Assembly: GCF_003391095.1 (NCBI RefSeq)
Contig: NZ_CP031447.1
Coordinates: 3,100,001 to 3,164,000 of the forward strand
Length of the DNA stretch: 64,000 nt
Reading direction: 5' to 3'
From: Austwickia chelonae
GTDB taxonomy: Bacteria > Actinomycetota > Actinomycetes > Actinomycetales > Dermatophilaceae
Shown: positions 33,688 through 42,211 of the stretch, piece by piece
Layout: each line of letters starts with the position of its first letter
Position numbering within the stretch: the stretch's first letter is position 1
Notes under the pieces: generated by a model
The model's database searches: none
Seen by the model: the letters and a program-made list of their open reading frames with translations, nothing else
Told to the model about the DNA's origin: nothing
Translations under genes and position numbers: made by a program

Positions 33688-35565
33688 ATGGGCCACTACA
33701 AGAGCAACCTGCGCGACCTCGAATTCAATCTCTTCGAGGTTCTCGACCGCCAAGAAATTCTCGGCACCGGCCCTTACGAGGACGTCGACGCCGATACCGC
33801 CCGCGAGATCCTCCGCGAGGTCGTCCGCCTGGCCGAGAACGAACTCGCCGACAGCTTCTACGACTCGGACCGCAACCCGCCGGTCTTCGACCCGCAGACC
33901 GGCACGGTCACCATGCCGGAATCCTTCAAGAAGTCCTACAAGGCCTATGCCGATGCCGGATGGGGCATGCTCTCGGTCCCCGGTGAACTCGGCGGAACCG
34001 TCGCCCCGCCCTCACTGAACTGGGCTGTTTCCGAGCTCGTCCTCGGTTCCAATCCGGCTGTCTACATGTACACCGCCGGTTACGGTTTCGCTCGGGTGCT
34101 CCACGAGCTCGGCAATGCCGAACAGCAGAAGATCGCCCAGCACATGGTGGAACGCCAGTGGGGCGCGACCATGGTGCTCACCGAACCCGATGCCGGATCG
34201 GACTTCGGCGCGGGACGCACCAAAGCGGTACAGCAGCCCGACGGAACATGGCACATCGAAGGTGTCAAACGATTCATCACCTCCGCAGAACACGACTTGA
34301 TGGAGAACATCATCCATCTCGTTCTCGCCCGCCCTGAAGGAGCTGCCCCCGGCACCAAGGGTCTTTCCCTTTTCGTCGTCCCCAAATTCCATATCGATCC
34401 CGAAACCGGTGAACCCGGCGAACGCAATGGCGCCTATGTCACCAATGTGGAACACAAGATGGGTTTGAAAGTCTCCACGACCTGTGAGCTCCGCTTCGGT
34501 GAGAAAGAACCGGCCGTCGGTACCCTGGTGGGTGATGTCCATGACGGCACGGCGCAAATGTTCCGGGTCATCGAATATGCCCGCATGATGGTCGGCACCA
34601 AAGCGATCGCCACCTTGTCCACCGGATATCTCAACGCCCTGGAGTACGCCCGGGAACGTGTCCAGGGAGCCGACCTGACCCAGATGACCGACAAGTCCGC
34701 GCCGCGGGTGACCATCATCAAGCACCCGGACGTACGCCGGTCCCTCATGTTGCAGAAGTCCTACGCCGAGGGCTTGCGGGCGCTCGTGCTCTATGCCGCT
34801 GTCCAGCAGGACATCGTCGACCAGTACCGGCTCACCCACGACGGACAGGACCCGGAGAAGGGGTCTCCCGAGCATTTGGTGGCCCGGATCAACGATCTGT
34901 TGCTCCCGTTGGTCAAGGGCTGCGGTTCAGAACGCGCCTGGGTGCTCTTGGGTACCGAGTCCCTCCAGACTTTCGGTGGGTCGGGTTTCTTGCAGGACTA
35001 TCCGGTCGAGCAGTACGTCCGCGACGCCAAGATCGACACCCTTTACGAGGGGACCACCGCGATCCAGGGGCAGGACTTCTTCTTCCGGAAGATCGTGCGT
35101 GATCAAGGTCAGGCTTTGCAGGCTCTGGCCGGGGAGATGGCCAAGACGATGGCCGCCCCCGAGGGGCAGGACGAGCTGGCCCGGGAGCGGGAGCTTCTCG
35201 GCAGGAGCATCGAGGACCTGCAGGGGATCATCGCCTGGATGATCGGGGCGGCGATGGCTTCGGACCCGCGTACTGCGGGCGACCAGGCCGATCTGACCAA
35301 TCTCTACAAGATCGGGCAGAACACAACCCGGCTGCTCCTGGCTGCCGGTGACGTGATCATCGCCTGGTTGTTGTTGAAGCAGGCGGATGTGGCCTCGGCG
35401 AAGCTCGCCGGTGGCGCGGCCGGGGAGGATGTCGATTTCTACACGGGGAAGGTCGCTGCGGCACGTTTCTTCGCTCAGACGGTGCTGCCGCGGATCGCTG
35501 CGGAACGGGTGATCGCCGAGGGCACCGACAACCGGCTGATGGATGTCCCGGAGAGCGCTTTCTGA
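33688..35565 (+). CDS. FadE5-type acyl-CoA dehydrogenase
   Basis: The 625-residue flavoenzyme carries out the first step of fatty-acid beta-oxidation, making trans-2-enoyl-CoA from acyl-CoA. The N-terminus ([18 protein letters not shown], then DRNPPVFDP) closely follows mycobacterial FadE5, a broad-chain-length enzyme larger than classical 380-residue acyl-CoA dehydrogenases. The FAD-binding segment [13 protein letters not shown] and the C-terminal [17 protein letters not shown] with the probable catalytic Glu are present. AAGGGG lies ten bases before the ATG. It is a single gene. Confidence 0.92.
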   Translation: MGHYKSNLRDLEFNLFEVLDRQEILGTGPYEDVDADTAREILREVVRLAENELADSFYDSDRNPPVFDPQTGTVTMPESFKKSYKAYADAGWGMLSVPGELGGTVAPPSLNWAVSELVLGSNPAVYMYTAGYGFARVLHELGNAEQQKIAQHMVERQWGATMVLTEPDAGSDFGAGRTKAVQQPDGTWHIEGVKRFITSAEHDLMENIIHLVLARPEGAAPGTKGLSLFVVPKFHIDPETGEPGERNGAYVTNVEHKMGLKVSTTCELRFGEKEPAVGTLVGDVHDGTAQMFRVIEYARMMVGTKAIATLSTGYLNALEYARERVQGADLTQMTDKSAPRVTIIKHPDVRRSLMLQKSYAEGLRALVLYAAVQQDIVDQYRLTHDGQDPEKGSPEHLVARINDLLLPLVKGCGSERAWVLLGTESLQTFGGSGFLQDYPVEQYVRDAKIDTLYEGTTAIQGQDFFFRKIVRDQGQALQALAGEMAKTMAAPEGQDELARERELLGRSIEDLQGIIAWMIGAAMASDPRTAGDQADLTNLYKIGQNTTRLLLAAGDVIIAWLLLKQADVASAKLAGGAAGEDVDFYTGKVAAARFFAQTVLPRIAAERVIAEGTDNRLMDVPESAF

Positions 35566-35636
35566 TCTCAGGGGCGGTTCTCAGGCAGGGCGTACGGGCT
35601 CTGGCATCGACCTCGACGGTCGTATGCCGGGGCCTG

Positions 35637-35849
35637 TCATTCGTCCGGCGCGGAGCCGATGGGGGTCTCGGCGCGTTCCACGTGCGGTGTTCCGATCGCG
35701 TACTGAGCCACAGCGACCACCATCGCGATGACGCCGGTGCACATGAGCACCGTGCCCGGGGTGTCATAGGCACCGAGCATGCCTTCGTAGCGTCCGAGCA
35801 CGAAACGGAGGAATGCCCCGGCAGTGAGGAGCAGCAGACCCAAGCCCAT
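35637..35849 (-). CDS. Small two-helix membrane protein (DUF6458-like)
   Basis: The 70-residue protein has two hydrophobic helices (residues about 2-18 and 32-53) joined by a short polar loop, the layout of the actinobacterial DUF6458 family. It begins MGLGLLLLTAGAFLRF. No Shine-Dalgarno is evident before the ATG. The function is unknown; it converges on fadE5. Confidence 0.55.
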   Translation of the reverse strand: MGLGLLLLTAGAFLRFVLGRYEGMLGAYDTPGTVLMCTGVIAMVVAVAQYAIGTPHVERAETPIGSAPDE

Positions 35850-35907
35850 GCGGTGAGCGTAACCGCGCCGCCGGCCGAGAGCCCGGTCGGCAGCGCGGCG
35901 GTGTGGG

Positions 35908-37161
35908 TCAGTCGCGCTGCAGGTCGCTGGTGTGGATCTTCACTCCGGCGGGCAGCGCCGGGAGGAACTGCTCGTCGATCTGTTGGAAGTTCACCGAGCG
36001 GGCAGAGATGTCCTGCGGCAGTTTGCTCACCTTGTGCGTCTTGACCTTCGCGGCCTCGGTGATCGCTTTCATCTCCACCGGAGATTTCTCACCGATGCCG
36101 AAGGAGTAGTCGGCGGAGCCGGTGAGCGCCTTGGTCAGGAAGTCTCCGACGACTTGGGCGTTCTGCCCGCGCATGTCCTTCTTCGGCAGCAGTTTGCCGT
36201 CAGCGCAGCCGGGGGTCTTCACCGGGCGGACGAGGCCGATCTTGTGCGAGTCCAATCCGCCGACCAGTCCGGCGTGCGTGGTGTGCCCTGAGGTTCCGAA
36301 GACGATCGGAGCGTTCGGGGCGTATTTTCCTGCCTCGGCGGCGTACTTGGCGACACCGGAGATCTTTGCCTGTTCGTCGCATTCTCCACCCAGGTACATG
36401 ATCGGGGTGGTGGCCTTGGTCGTCCGCAAGGAGGGCTGGACGACCGGTTGCAGTGCGACGGCGGCTTTCAGCCCGGGCAGGGCACCCCGGTTCCACTGCT
36501 CAGCGGCCCAGGTGGCACCGCTGCCGTGTCCCACCAGTGCCACCCGGGACAGGTCGAGGCGGCCCTTGACCGAAGCGGGCAGCTTGATGCCGTGTTCCTT
36601 GCCCGCGTCGAGGTCTTTCAGCAACCGGAGGTGTTCATCGACCAGCAGGCTCTGTGCCTTGTCCCGGTCGATCGACCCGGTCCACAGGGCGTCCTTGGTG
36701 GAGACGTCGATCGCGACGGTGGCGATCCCCCGGTCGGCGAGATGCTTTGCCAGGTAAGCGAACCCGGCTTCATGTCGGACGTGGTCGGCTCCGGAGGAGA
36801 AGCCGTTGCGTTCGGAGGGTTTCTTGGTGCCGCAGGCTTCAGGCCAGGCGACCGTGTTGGCGTCCTGGGCGATCTGCTGACCGTGCCCGTACCAGACGCA
36901 GTTGGCGTAGGAGCCGTGCACGATGACGGCGACCGGGTGTTTCCCTGGAGCCTTGGGCACGGTGAGCACTCCGTCGAATCGGCTTAGCGCAGCATTGTCC
37001 TTCGCCGTCCGTCCGGCTTTGATCATCCCCGGTTTGAAGGAGTAGGCCACCATCTGCGAATCGCCTTCCTTGAGCGGTTCGGTGGCGGCCGAGGCCGGGA
37101 CGGTGATGAGCCCTGCGCCGAGCACTGCGGCTGCGACAGCTGCACATAACCGGATCTGCAT
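35908..37161 (-). CDS. Secreted alpha/beta-hydrolase-like protein
   Basis: The 417-residue protein has a cleavable signal peptide (about residues 1-25, ending near ASAATEP). The body resembles secreted polyester/chlorophyllase-type alpha/beta hydrolases, with PVAVIVHGSYANC (oxyanion-hole strand), DRGIATVAIDVS, and LVGHGSGATWAAEQW where the nucleophile elbow should be. The usual elbow is G-H-S-x-G-G; here Gly occupies the serine position and Ser comes one residue later, so activity is uncertain. A possible His is in TSGHTTHAG. The ATG has AAGGGAG nine bases upstream. It stands alone beside the ESX locus; a link to it is not shown. Confidence 0.7.
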   Translation of the reverse strand: MQIRLCAAVAAAVLGAGLITVPASAATEPLKEGDSQMVAYSFKPGMIKAGRTAKDNAALSRFDGVLTVPKAPGKHPVAVIVHGSYANCVWYGHGQQIAQDANTVAWPEACGTKKPSERNGFSSGADHVRHEAGFAYLAKHLADRGIATVAIDVSTKDALWTGSIDRDKAQSLLVDEHLRLLKDLDAGKEHGIKLPASVKGRLDLSRVALVGHGSGATWAAEQWNRGALPGLKAAVALQPVVQPSLRTTKATTPIMYLGGECDEQAKISGVAKYAAEAGKYAPNAPIVFGTSGHTTHAGLVGGLDSHKIGLVRPVKTPGCADGKLLPKKDMRGQNAQVVGDFLTKALTGSADYSFGIGEKSPVEMKAITEAAKVKTHKVSKLPQDISARSVNFQQIDEQFLPALPAGVKIHTSDLQRD

Positions 37162-37417
37162 AGAGAAGCACTCCCTTTACGGTCTGCCGGAGGCGCCATC
37201 GCCTCCGTGGCATGTTCACGGGACTTACGCCCGCGTATTGCCTCTACGCGCAACGGAATCCAAGAGTTCCCTACGAAATGTCATATATCTGGTGGGGTGA
37301 TGGGTCGCCGCTGGTCGCCGCACGGTCAGCCCCTGGTTCGTCGCCTGTCTGAACCCTCAGGCTCGCTTCCTCTGACGGTGCGGGGATGACCACACCGAGA
37401 ACGAAGCATCCCCGGCC
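37162..37417. other. Spacer between the secreted hydrolase and the mycosin array
   Basis: This holds the promoter of the hydrolase and the 3' end of the leftward ESX operon. No supported gene is present. No strong hairpin terminator was seen after the last mycosin. Confidence 0.35.
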
Positions 37418-38755
37418 TCACCTGACAGAAGAACGGCTACGGCGTCGCCACCAGAAAATGCCACCACCCACCGCAGCCAAAGCCACGGCCACACCCCCTG
37501 CGACCCTCAACTTCTTCCACAACTCCGCCGACCGCGCTTTCTCAGCTTCCTCAGCCTCCCAAGCTTCGCGGTCTTCGATAAAGTTATTCGTCGGTTTATA
37601 CGACGGATCCCACTCACCCATTGACTCCACGTCTGGCGGACGATTAATCGCACCATTCCCATACTTCAACTTCCCCAACGGGTTCTCCTTACCCCCCGCC
37701 GGGACATCCGCCGTCACCGCCGCATACGCATCCACCACACCCCACCCACACTTCTCATCCGGCACCGCACCATCACCATTCCGCTTCGCCGTCGCCAACA
37801 CCCGACGAATCACCTGACCCGCATTCAGCTCCGGATACTTCGACCGCACCGCAGCCACCACCCCCGACACCACCGCCGTCGCCCCCGACGTACCACCACC
37901 CGTCTTCACATAACCACCACTCGGCGACGCACCAGGAATCGGCGTCTTCTGATTCACCGAATACGGCCCACAAAGAGCATTCCCCTGACCATTGACCAGA
38001 CCCTCCCTCTTCTTAATCCCCCGATTCGATTCCGGATCCAACTGCAGATCCGCCATCACCCCACCCACCTGTAAAACCCCAAAAGCATCTCTCCACTCAC
38101 CCCCATAAGTCAGCCCACTATTCCCCGCACCAACCACCACCACAACGTCTTTCTCCTGCGCCTCGATCAACGCCCGCGTTTTATCATTATTCAAGCCGCC
38201 AGCCTGGGAAATATTGATGACTTTCGCGCCCTGTGCCACGCAATAACTAATCGACTTCGCCATAATGTTCTGAGGCGTCGATAAACCCACCACGGAAGAC
38301 ACCGACATGATCGTCGCATCCGGCGCCGCTCCGATAATCCCCTGCGAACGCCCCGGACCAGAACCCCGACCCGCGATATAACCCACCATCGACGTCCCAT
38401 GCTCCGTATTCGGCTTCAACCCATCCGGAGCACCCTTACCCGAAAAATCAGCACCCCCCTCAAAACGGATCCCCACCAAATCCTGATGCGTCGCATCCAC
38501 CCCCGAATCAATCACACACACCTTCACCCCAGCCCCGCTCGACACCTGCACCGAACGATCCACCCCCAAACCAGGAATCCACCACGACAACTCCCGCGCC
38601 AAACCCCGCTTCGCCGCAGCAGCCTGCCGATCATCCACCGGCGAAGCCACCACCCCAGCAGCCGGAGAGGCCCCCGCAGCAGCCGCCACCGGAGCACACA
38701 CCACCCCCACCGCAAGCACACCAACACACCACACACGACCACCACGGAAACCCAT
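37418..38755 (-). CDS. Mycosin-like membrane-anchored subtilase, copy A
   Basis: This 445-residue S8-family protease has a signal peptide (residues 1-27), a short linker, a subtilisin domain and a C-terminal transmembrane helix ending in FWWRRRSRSS, the mycosin layout. The catalytic residues are visible: Asp83 (VIDSGVD), His119 (EHGTSM), oxyanion Asn212 (GAGN) and Ser290 (GGGTSGAT). The N-terminal extension is shorter than in the canonical MycP of this locus. It is the last of three tandem copies, in the same direction as the ESX substrates, so it probably trims exported substrates. The conserved ATG after GGTGGGTGTG is preferred; the longer frame starts at TTG. Codons favour G/T at the third base, unlike most neighbours. 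Confidence 0.85.
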   Translation of the reverse strand: MGFRGGRVWCVGVLAVGVVCAPVAAAAGASPAAGVVASPVDDRQAAAAKRGLARELSWWIPGLGVDRSVQVSSGAGVKVCVIDSGVDATHQDLVGIRFEGGADFSGKGAPDGLKPNTEHGTSMVGYIAGRGSGPGRSQGIIGAAPDATIMSVSSVVGLSTPQNIMAKSISYCVAQGAKVINISQAGGLNNDKTRALIEAQEKDVVVVVGAGNSGLTYGGEWRDAFGVLQVGGVMADLQLDPESNRGIKKREGLVNGQGNALCGPYSVNQKTPIPGASPSGGYVKTGGGTSGATAVVSGVVAAVRSKYPELNAGQVIRRVLATAKRNGDGAVPDEKCGWGVVDAYAAVTADVPAGGKENPLGKLKYGNGAINRPPDVESMGEWDPSYKPTNNFIEDREAWEAEEAEKARSAELWKKLRVAGGVAVALAAVGGGIFWWRRRSRSSVR

Positions 38756-38833
38756 CACACCCACCCAACACCCACGCCCACCCCGCCAAACAGACAAAGA
38801 GGCACCCTCAAAAACAGAAAGTCACACCCAAAA

Positions 38834-40201
38834 TCACTGAGCAGAAGAACGGCTACGACGACGCCACCAGAAAATGCCACCACCCACCACAGCCAAAACC
38901 ACGGCCACACCCCCTGCAACCCTCAACTTCTTCCACAACTCCACCGACCGCGCCTTCTCAGCCTTCTCAGCCTCCGCAGCTTCGCGGTCTTCAATAGTGT
39001 TACTCGTCGGCTTATACGACCGATCCCACTCACCCATCGACTCCACATGCGACGGACGATTAATCGCACCATTCCCATACTTCAACTTCCCCAACGGGTT
39101 CTCCTTACTCCCCGCCGGGACATCCGCCGTCACCGCCGCATACGCATCCACCACACCCCACCCACACTTCTCATCCGGCACCGCACCGTCACTAGTCCGC
39201 TTCGCCGTCGCCAACACCCGACGAATCACCTGACCCGCCGAAAGCTCCGGATACTTCGACCGCACCGCAGCCACCACCCCCGACACCACCGCCGTCGCCC
39301 CCGACGTACCACCACCCGACTTCACATAACCACCACTCGGCGACACCCCCGGAATCGGCGTCTTCTGATTCACCGAAAAAGGCCCACAAAGAGCATTCCC
39401 CTGACCATAAACAAACCCCTCCCTCTTCTGTACCCCCCGATTCGATTCCGGATCCAACTGCAAATCAGCCATCACCCCACCCACCTGCAAAGCACCAAAA
39501 GCCTCTCTCCATGCACCCCCATCAGTCCTCCCGCTGTTCCCCGCACCAACCACCACCACAACGTCTTTCTCCTGCGCCTCAATCAACGCCCGCGCCTTAT
39601 CAAGACTCAACCCGCCAGCCTGGGAAATATTGATGACTTTCGCGCCCTGGGCCACGCAATAACTAATCGCCTTCGCCATAATGTTCTGAGGCGTCGACAA
39701 ACCCACCACAGAAGACACCGACATGATCGTCGCATCCGGAGCCGCTCCGATAATCCCCTGCGAACGCCCCGGACCAGAACCCCGACCAGCGATATAACCC
39801 ACCATCGACGTCCCATGCTCGGTATTCGGTTTCAATCCATCCGGCGACCCCTTACCCGAGAAATCAGCGCCTCCCTCAAAACGGATCCCCACCAAATCCT
39901 GATGCGTCGCATCCACCCCTGAATCAATCACACACACCTTCACCCCAGCCCCGCTCGACACCTGCACCGAACGATCCACCCCCAAACCAGGAATCCACCA
40001 CGACCGCTCCCGCACCAACCGCCGCTTCTCCTCCGGCGACAACGGCTCCGCCAACTTCGACTCCACCACCGGCGAAGCCACCACTCCGGCACCCGAAACC
40101 CCACCAGTCGGGTACGTCCCCGCAGCAGCCATCACCGGCGCACATGCCACCCCCACCACCAGCACACCAACACACCACACACGACCACCACGAACAAACA
40201 T
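38834..40201 (-). CDS. Mycosin-like membrane-anchored subtilase, copy B
   Basis: The 455-residue middle copy has the same layout as copies A and C: signal peptide, linker (ten residues longer than A), S8 domain and C-terminal anchor. The triad and oxyanion residues are Asp93, His129, Asn222 and Ser300. It shares the SVNQKTPIPG segment with A but the KLAEPLSPEEKRRLVRER linker with C, so it looks like a mosaic. It differs from both in the loop after the oxyanion Asn (SGRTDGGAWREA) and before the Ser (SGGGTS rather than TGGGTS). All catalytic residues are intact, so it should be active. Confidence 0.85.
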   Translation of the reverse strand: MFVRGGRVWCVGVLVVGVACAPVMAAAGTYPTGGVSGAGVVASPVVESKLAEPLSPEEKRRLVRERSWWIPGLGVDRSVQVSSGAGVKVCVIDSGVDATHQDLVGIRFEGGADFSGKGSPDGLKPNTEHGTSMVGYIAGRGSGPGRSQGIIGAAPDATIMSVSSVVGLSTPQNIMAKAISYCVAQGAKVINISQAGGLSLDKARALIEAQEKDVVVVVGAGNSGRTDGGAWREAFGALQVGGVMADLQLDPESNRGVQKREGFVYGQGNALCGPFSVNQKTPIPGVSPSGGYVKSGGGTSGATAVVSGVVAAVRSKYPELSAGQVIRRVLATAKRTSDGAVPDEKCGWGVVDAYAAVTADVPAGSKENPLGKLKYGNGAINRPSHVESMGEWDRSYKPTSNTIEDREAAEAEKAEKARSVELWKKLRVAGGVAVVLAVVGGGIFWWRRRSRSSAQ

Positions 40202-40279
40202 CACACCCACCCAACGCCCACGCCCACCCCGCCAAACAGACAAAGAGGCACCCTCAAAAACAGAAAGTCACGCCCAAAA

Positions 40280-41644
40280 TCATTGGGCAGAAGAACGGCG
40301 GCGTCGCCACCAGAAAATGCCACCACCCACCGCAGCCAAAACCACGGCCACGCCCCCTACGACCCTCAACTGCTTACGCAACTCCACCGACCGCGCTTTC
40401 TCAGCCTTCTCAGCCTCCCAAGCGGCGCGCTCTTCAAGTCGGTTACTCGTCGGCTTATACGACCGATCCCACTCACCCATCGACTCCACATGCTCTGGAC
40501 GATGAAGAGCTTTATCCCCAAAACGCAGCTTCCCCAACGGGTTCTCCTTACCCCCTGCCGGGACATCCGCCGTCACCGCCGCATACGCATCCACCACACC
40601 CCACCCACACTTCTCATCCGGCACCGGACCAGACCCATCCCGCTTCGCCGTCGCCAACACCCGACGAATCACCTGACCCGCCGAAAGCTCCGGATACTTC
40701 GACCGCACCGCAGCCACCACCCCCGACACCACCGCCGTCGCCGCTGAAGTACCACCACCCGTCTTCACATAACCCCCACTCGGCGACGCACCAGGAATCG
40801 GCACCCCCGACTTCACCGAATACGGCCCACAGAGAGCATTCCCTTGACCGTTAATAAACCCTTCCATCTTCCTAATTCCCCGATTCGATTTCGGATCCAT
40901 CTGCAAATCCGCCATCACCCCACCCACCTGCAACACCCCAAAAGTATGTTCCCAAGCACCTCCGTCGATGCCCTGCTCATTACCTGCCCCCGCGACCACG
41001 ACCACGTCTTTCTCCTGAGCCTCAATCAACGCGCGCGCTTTAGCATCGTTCGCAGAACCAGCTTGGGAAATATTGATGACTTTCGCACCCTGAGCAGCGC
41101 AATAACTAATCGCCTTCGCCATCACCTCAGGGGGCGTCGATAAACCCACCACGGAAGACACCGACATGATCGTCGCATCCGGCGCCGCCCCAATAATCCC
41201 CTGCGAACGCCCCGGACCAGAACCCCGACCAGCGATATAACCCACCATCGACGTCCCATGCTCCGTATTCGGTTTCAACCCATCCGGAGCACCCTTACCC
41301 GAAAAATCAGCGCCCCCCTCAAAACGGATCCCCACCAAATCCTGATGCGTCGCATCCACCCCCGAATCAATCACACACACCTTCACCCCAGCCCCGCTCG
41401 ACACCTGCACCGAACGATCCACCCCCAAACCAGGAATCCACCACGACCGCTCCCGCACCAACCGCCGCTTCTCCTCCGGCGACAACGGCTCCGCCAACTT
41501 CAGCTCCACCACCGACGAAGCCACCACTCCGGCACCCGAAACCCCACCAGCCGGAGACACCCCCGCAGCAGCCGCCACCGGCGCACACACCACCCCCACC
41601 ACCAGCACACCAACACACCACACACGACCACCACGAAAAACCAT
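40280..41644 (-). CDS. Mycosin-like membrane-anchored subtilase, copy C
   Basis: The 454-residue copy is the first of the three in transcription order and the most divergent in the catalytic half. The triad is Asp93, His129 and Ser300 with Asn222. It has distinct loops: GNEQGIDGGAWEHT after the Asn, IRKMEGFINGQ, and SVKSGVPIPG instead of SVNQKTPIPG. Its region upstream of the ATG differs from the spacer shared by A and B beyond the GGTGGGTGTG element. It lies 69 bases after a coiled-coil substrate-like gene in the ESX operon. Confidence 0.85.
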   Translation of the reverse strand: MVFRGGRVWCVGVLVVGVVCAPVAAAAGVSPAGGVSGAGVVASSVVELKLAEPLSPEEKRRLVRERSWWIPGLGVDRSVQVSSGAGVKVCVIDSGVDATHQDLVGIRFEGGADFSGKGAPDGLKPNTEHGTSMVGYIAGRGSGPGRSQGIIGAAPDATIMSVSSVVGLSTPPEVMAKAISYCAAQGAKVINISQAGSANDAKARALIEAQEKDVVVVAGAGNEQGIDGGAWEHTFGVLQVGGVMADLQMDPKSNRGIRKMEGFINGQGNALCGPYSVKSGVPIPGASPSGGYVKTGGGTSAATAVVSGVVAAVRSKYPELSAGQVIRRVLATAKRDGSGPVPDEKCGWGVVDAYAAVTADVPAGGKENPLGKLRFGDKALHRPEHVESMGEWDRSYKPTSNRLEERAAWEAEKAEKARSVELRKQLRVVGGVAVVLAAVGGGIFWWRRRRSSAQ

Positions 41645-41713
41645 CACACCCACCAAGAGAACAAAAAGCAGCCAGCAACGCCGATAGAAGAACTGATCCT
41701 TAACTGACTATCC

Positions 41714-42157
41714 CTACTTGTCGAATTCCTCTTTCCAGTCAAAGGACTTCATCGTCTGCTGATCCACCGCGGCTTTGGACAACCCAGCCCGTCCTTGAGA
41801 CTCGGCCTGCACATACGCCGTATGCGACTCCACCAAACCGTGCAATACCCGCTTCACCATCTCATCAAGCCTCTCAACGTTCTTCTCTAAAGATCCAGCC
41901 GCATAGTGCGCTTTCTGCCAGCCTTCTACCGCGCCTGCAAGTTGCCCGCCAGGCTTCGCGGCTTCCACTTTAGCTTTCGCCGCTGTTGCTTCTTCCTTCG
42001 CCGCTTTCAATTTCTCATGCAAGGCGTACAACTCGCTGTACGTTTTCTGATACGAGTCGAGTTCCACCTGAAATCCAGCGCTCCGCACCCCTTCAATATT
42101 CGGGCGCGACCACAACTCAATGCTCGGAAATTCCTCCATAGAACTTTTCTCCGCCAT
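41714..42157 (-). CDS. Helical ESX-locus protein, probable secreted substrate
   Basis: The 147-residue protein is almost entirely alpha-helical, with an Ala/Lys/Glu-rich coiled-coil stretch at residues about 45-75. It has no signal peptide or membrane segment. Size and composition fit an ESX substrate of WXG-like helical-hairpin type, though no clear W-x-G turn is seen. The start is chosen at the ATG at 42157 with AAGGA upstream; GTG at 42160 or 42181 is possible. It sits between the long Gly/Pro-rich substrate and the mycosins. I do not recognise a named family. Confidence 0.6.
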   Translation of the reverse strand: MAEKSSMEEFPSIELWSRPNIEGVRSAGFQVELDSYQKTYSELYALHEKLKAAKEEATAAKAKVEAAKPGGQLAGAVEGWQKAHYAAGSLEKNVERLDEMVKRVLHGLVESHTAYVQAESQGRAGLSKAAVDQQTMKSFDWKEEFDK

Positions 42158-42211
42158 CACCCACACGTCCTTTCCCGACACGCTCCACCAACCAACCCGA
42201 CCACACCCAAC

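Larger units (their letters stand above)
37418..41644 (-). repeat. Threefold tandem duplication of a mycosin gene
   Basis: Three head-to-tail copies have start-to-start distances of 1446 and 1443 bases. The N-terminal catalytic third of the products is almost identical in all copies. The 78-base spacers between copies (38756-38833 and 40202-40279) differ at only about three positions. Divergence is concentrated in loops around the oxyanion Asn and before the catalytic Ser. Confidence 0.9.

Noticed and set aside
35590-35640. Terminator between fadE5 and the small membrane protein gene
   Set aside because: Only an imperfect GGCAT...ATGCC stem with bulges was found; too weak to call.
38399-39922. 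Rightward open frame (507 codons) over the mycosins
   Set aside because: It is the complement of the repeated protease genes, with Arg/His/Pro repeats; it owes its length to G/T-rich codons on the other strand.
37418-41656. Possible CRISPR or mobile-element repeat
   Set aside because: The repeat units are whole protease genes with conserved catalytic residues and 78-base spacers; there are no short regular repeats with unique spacers and no transposase.
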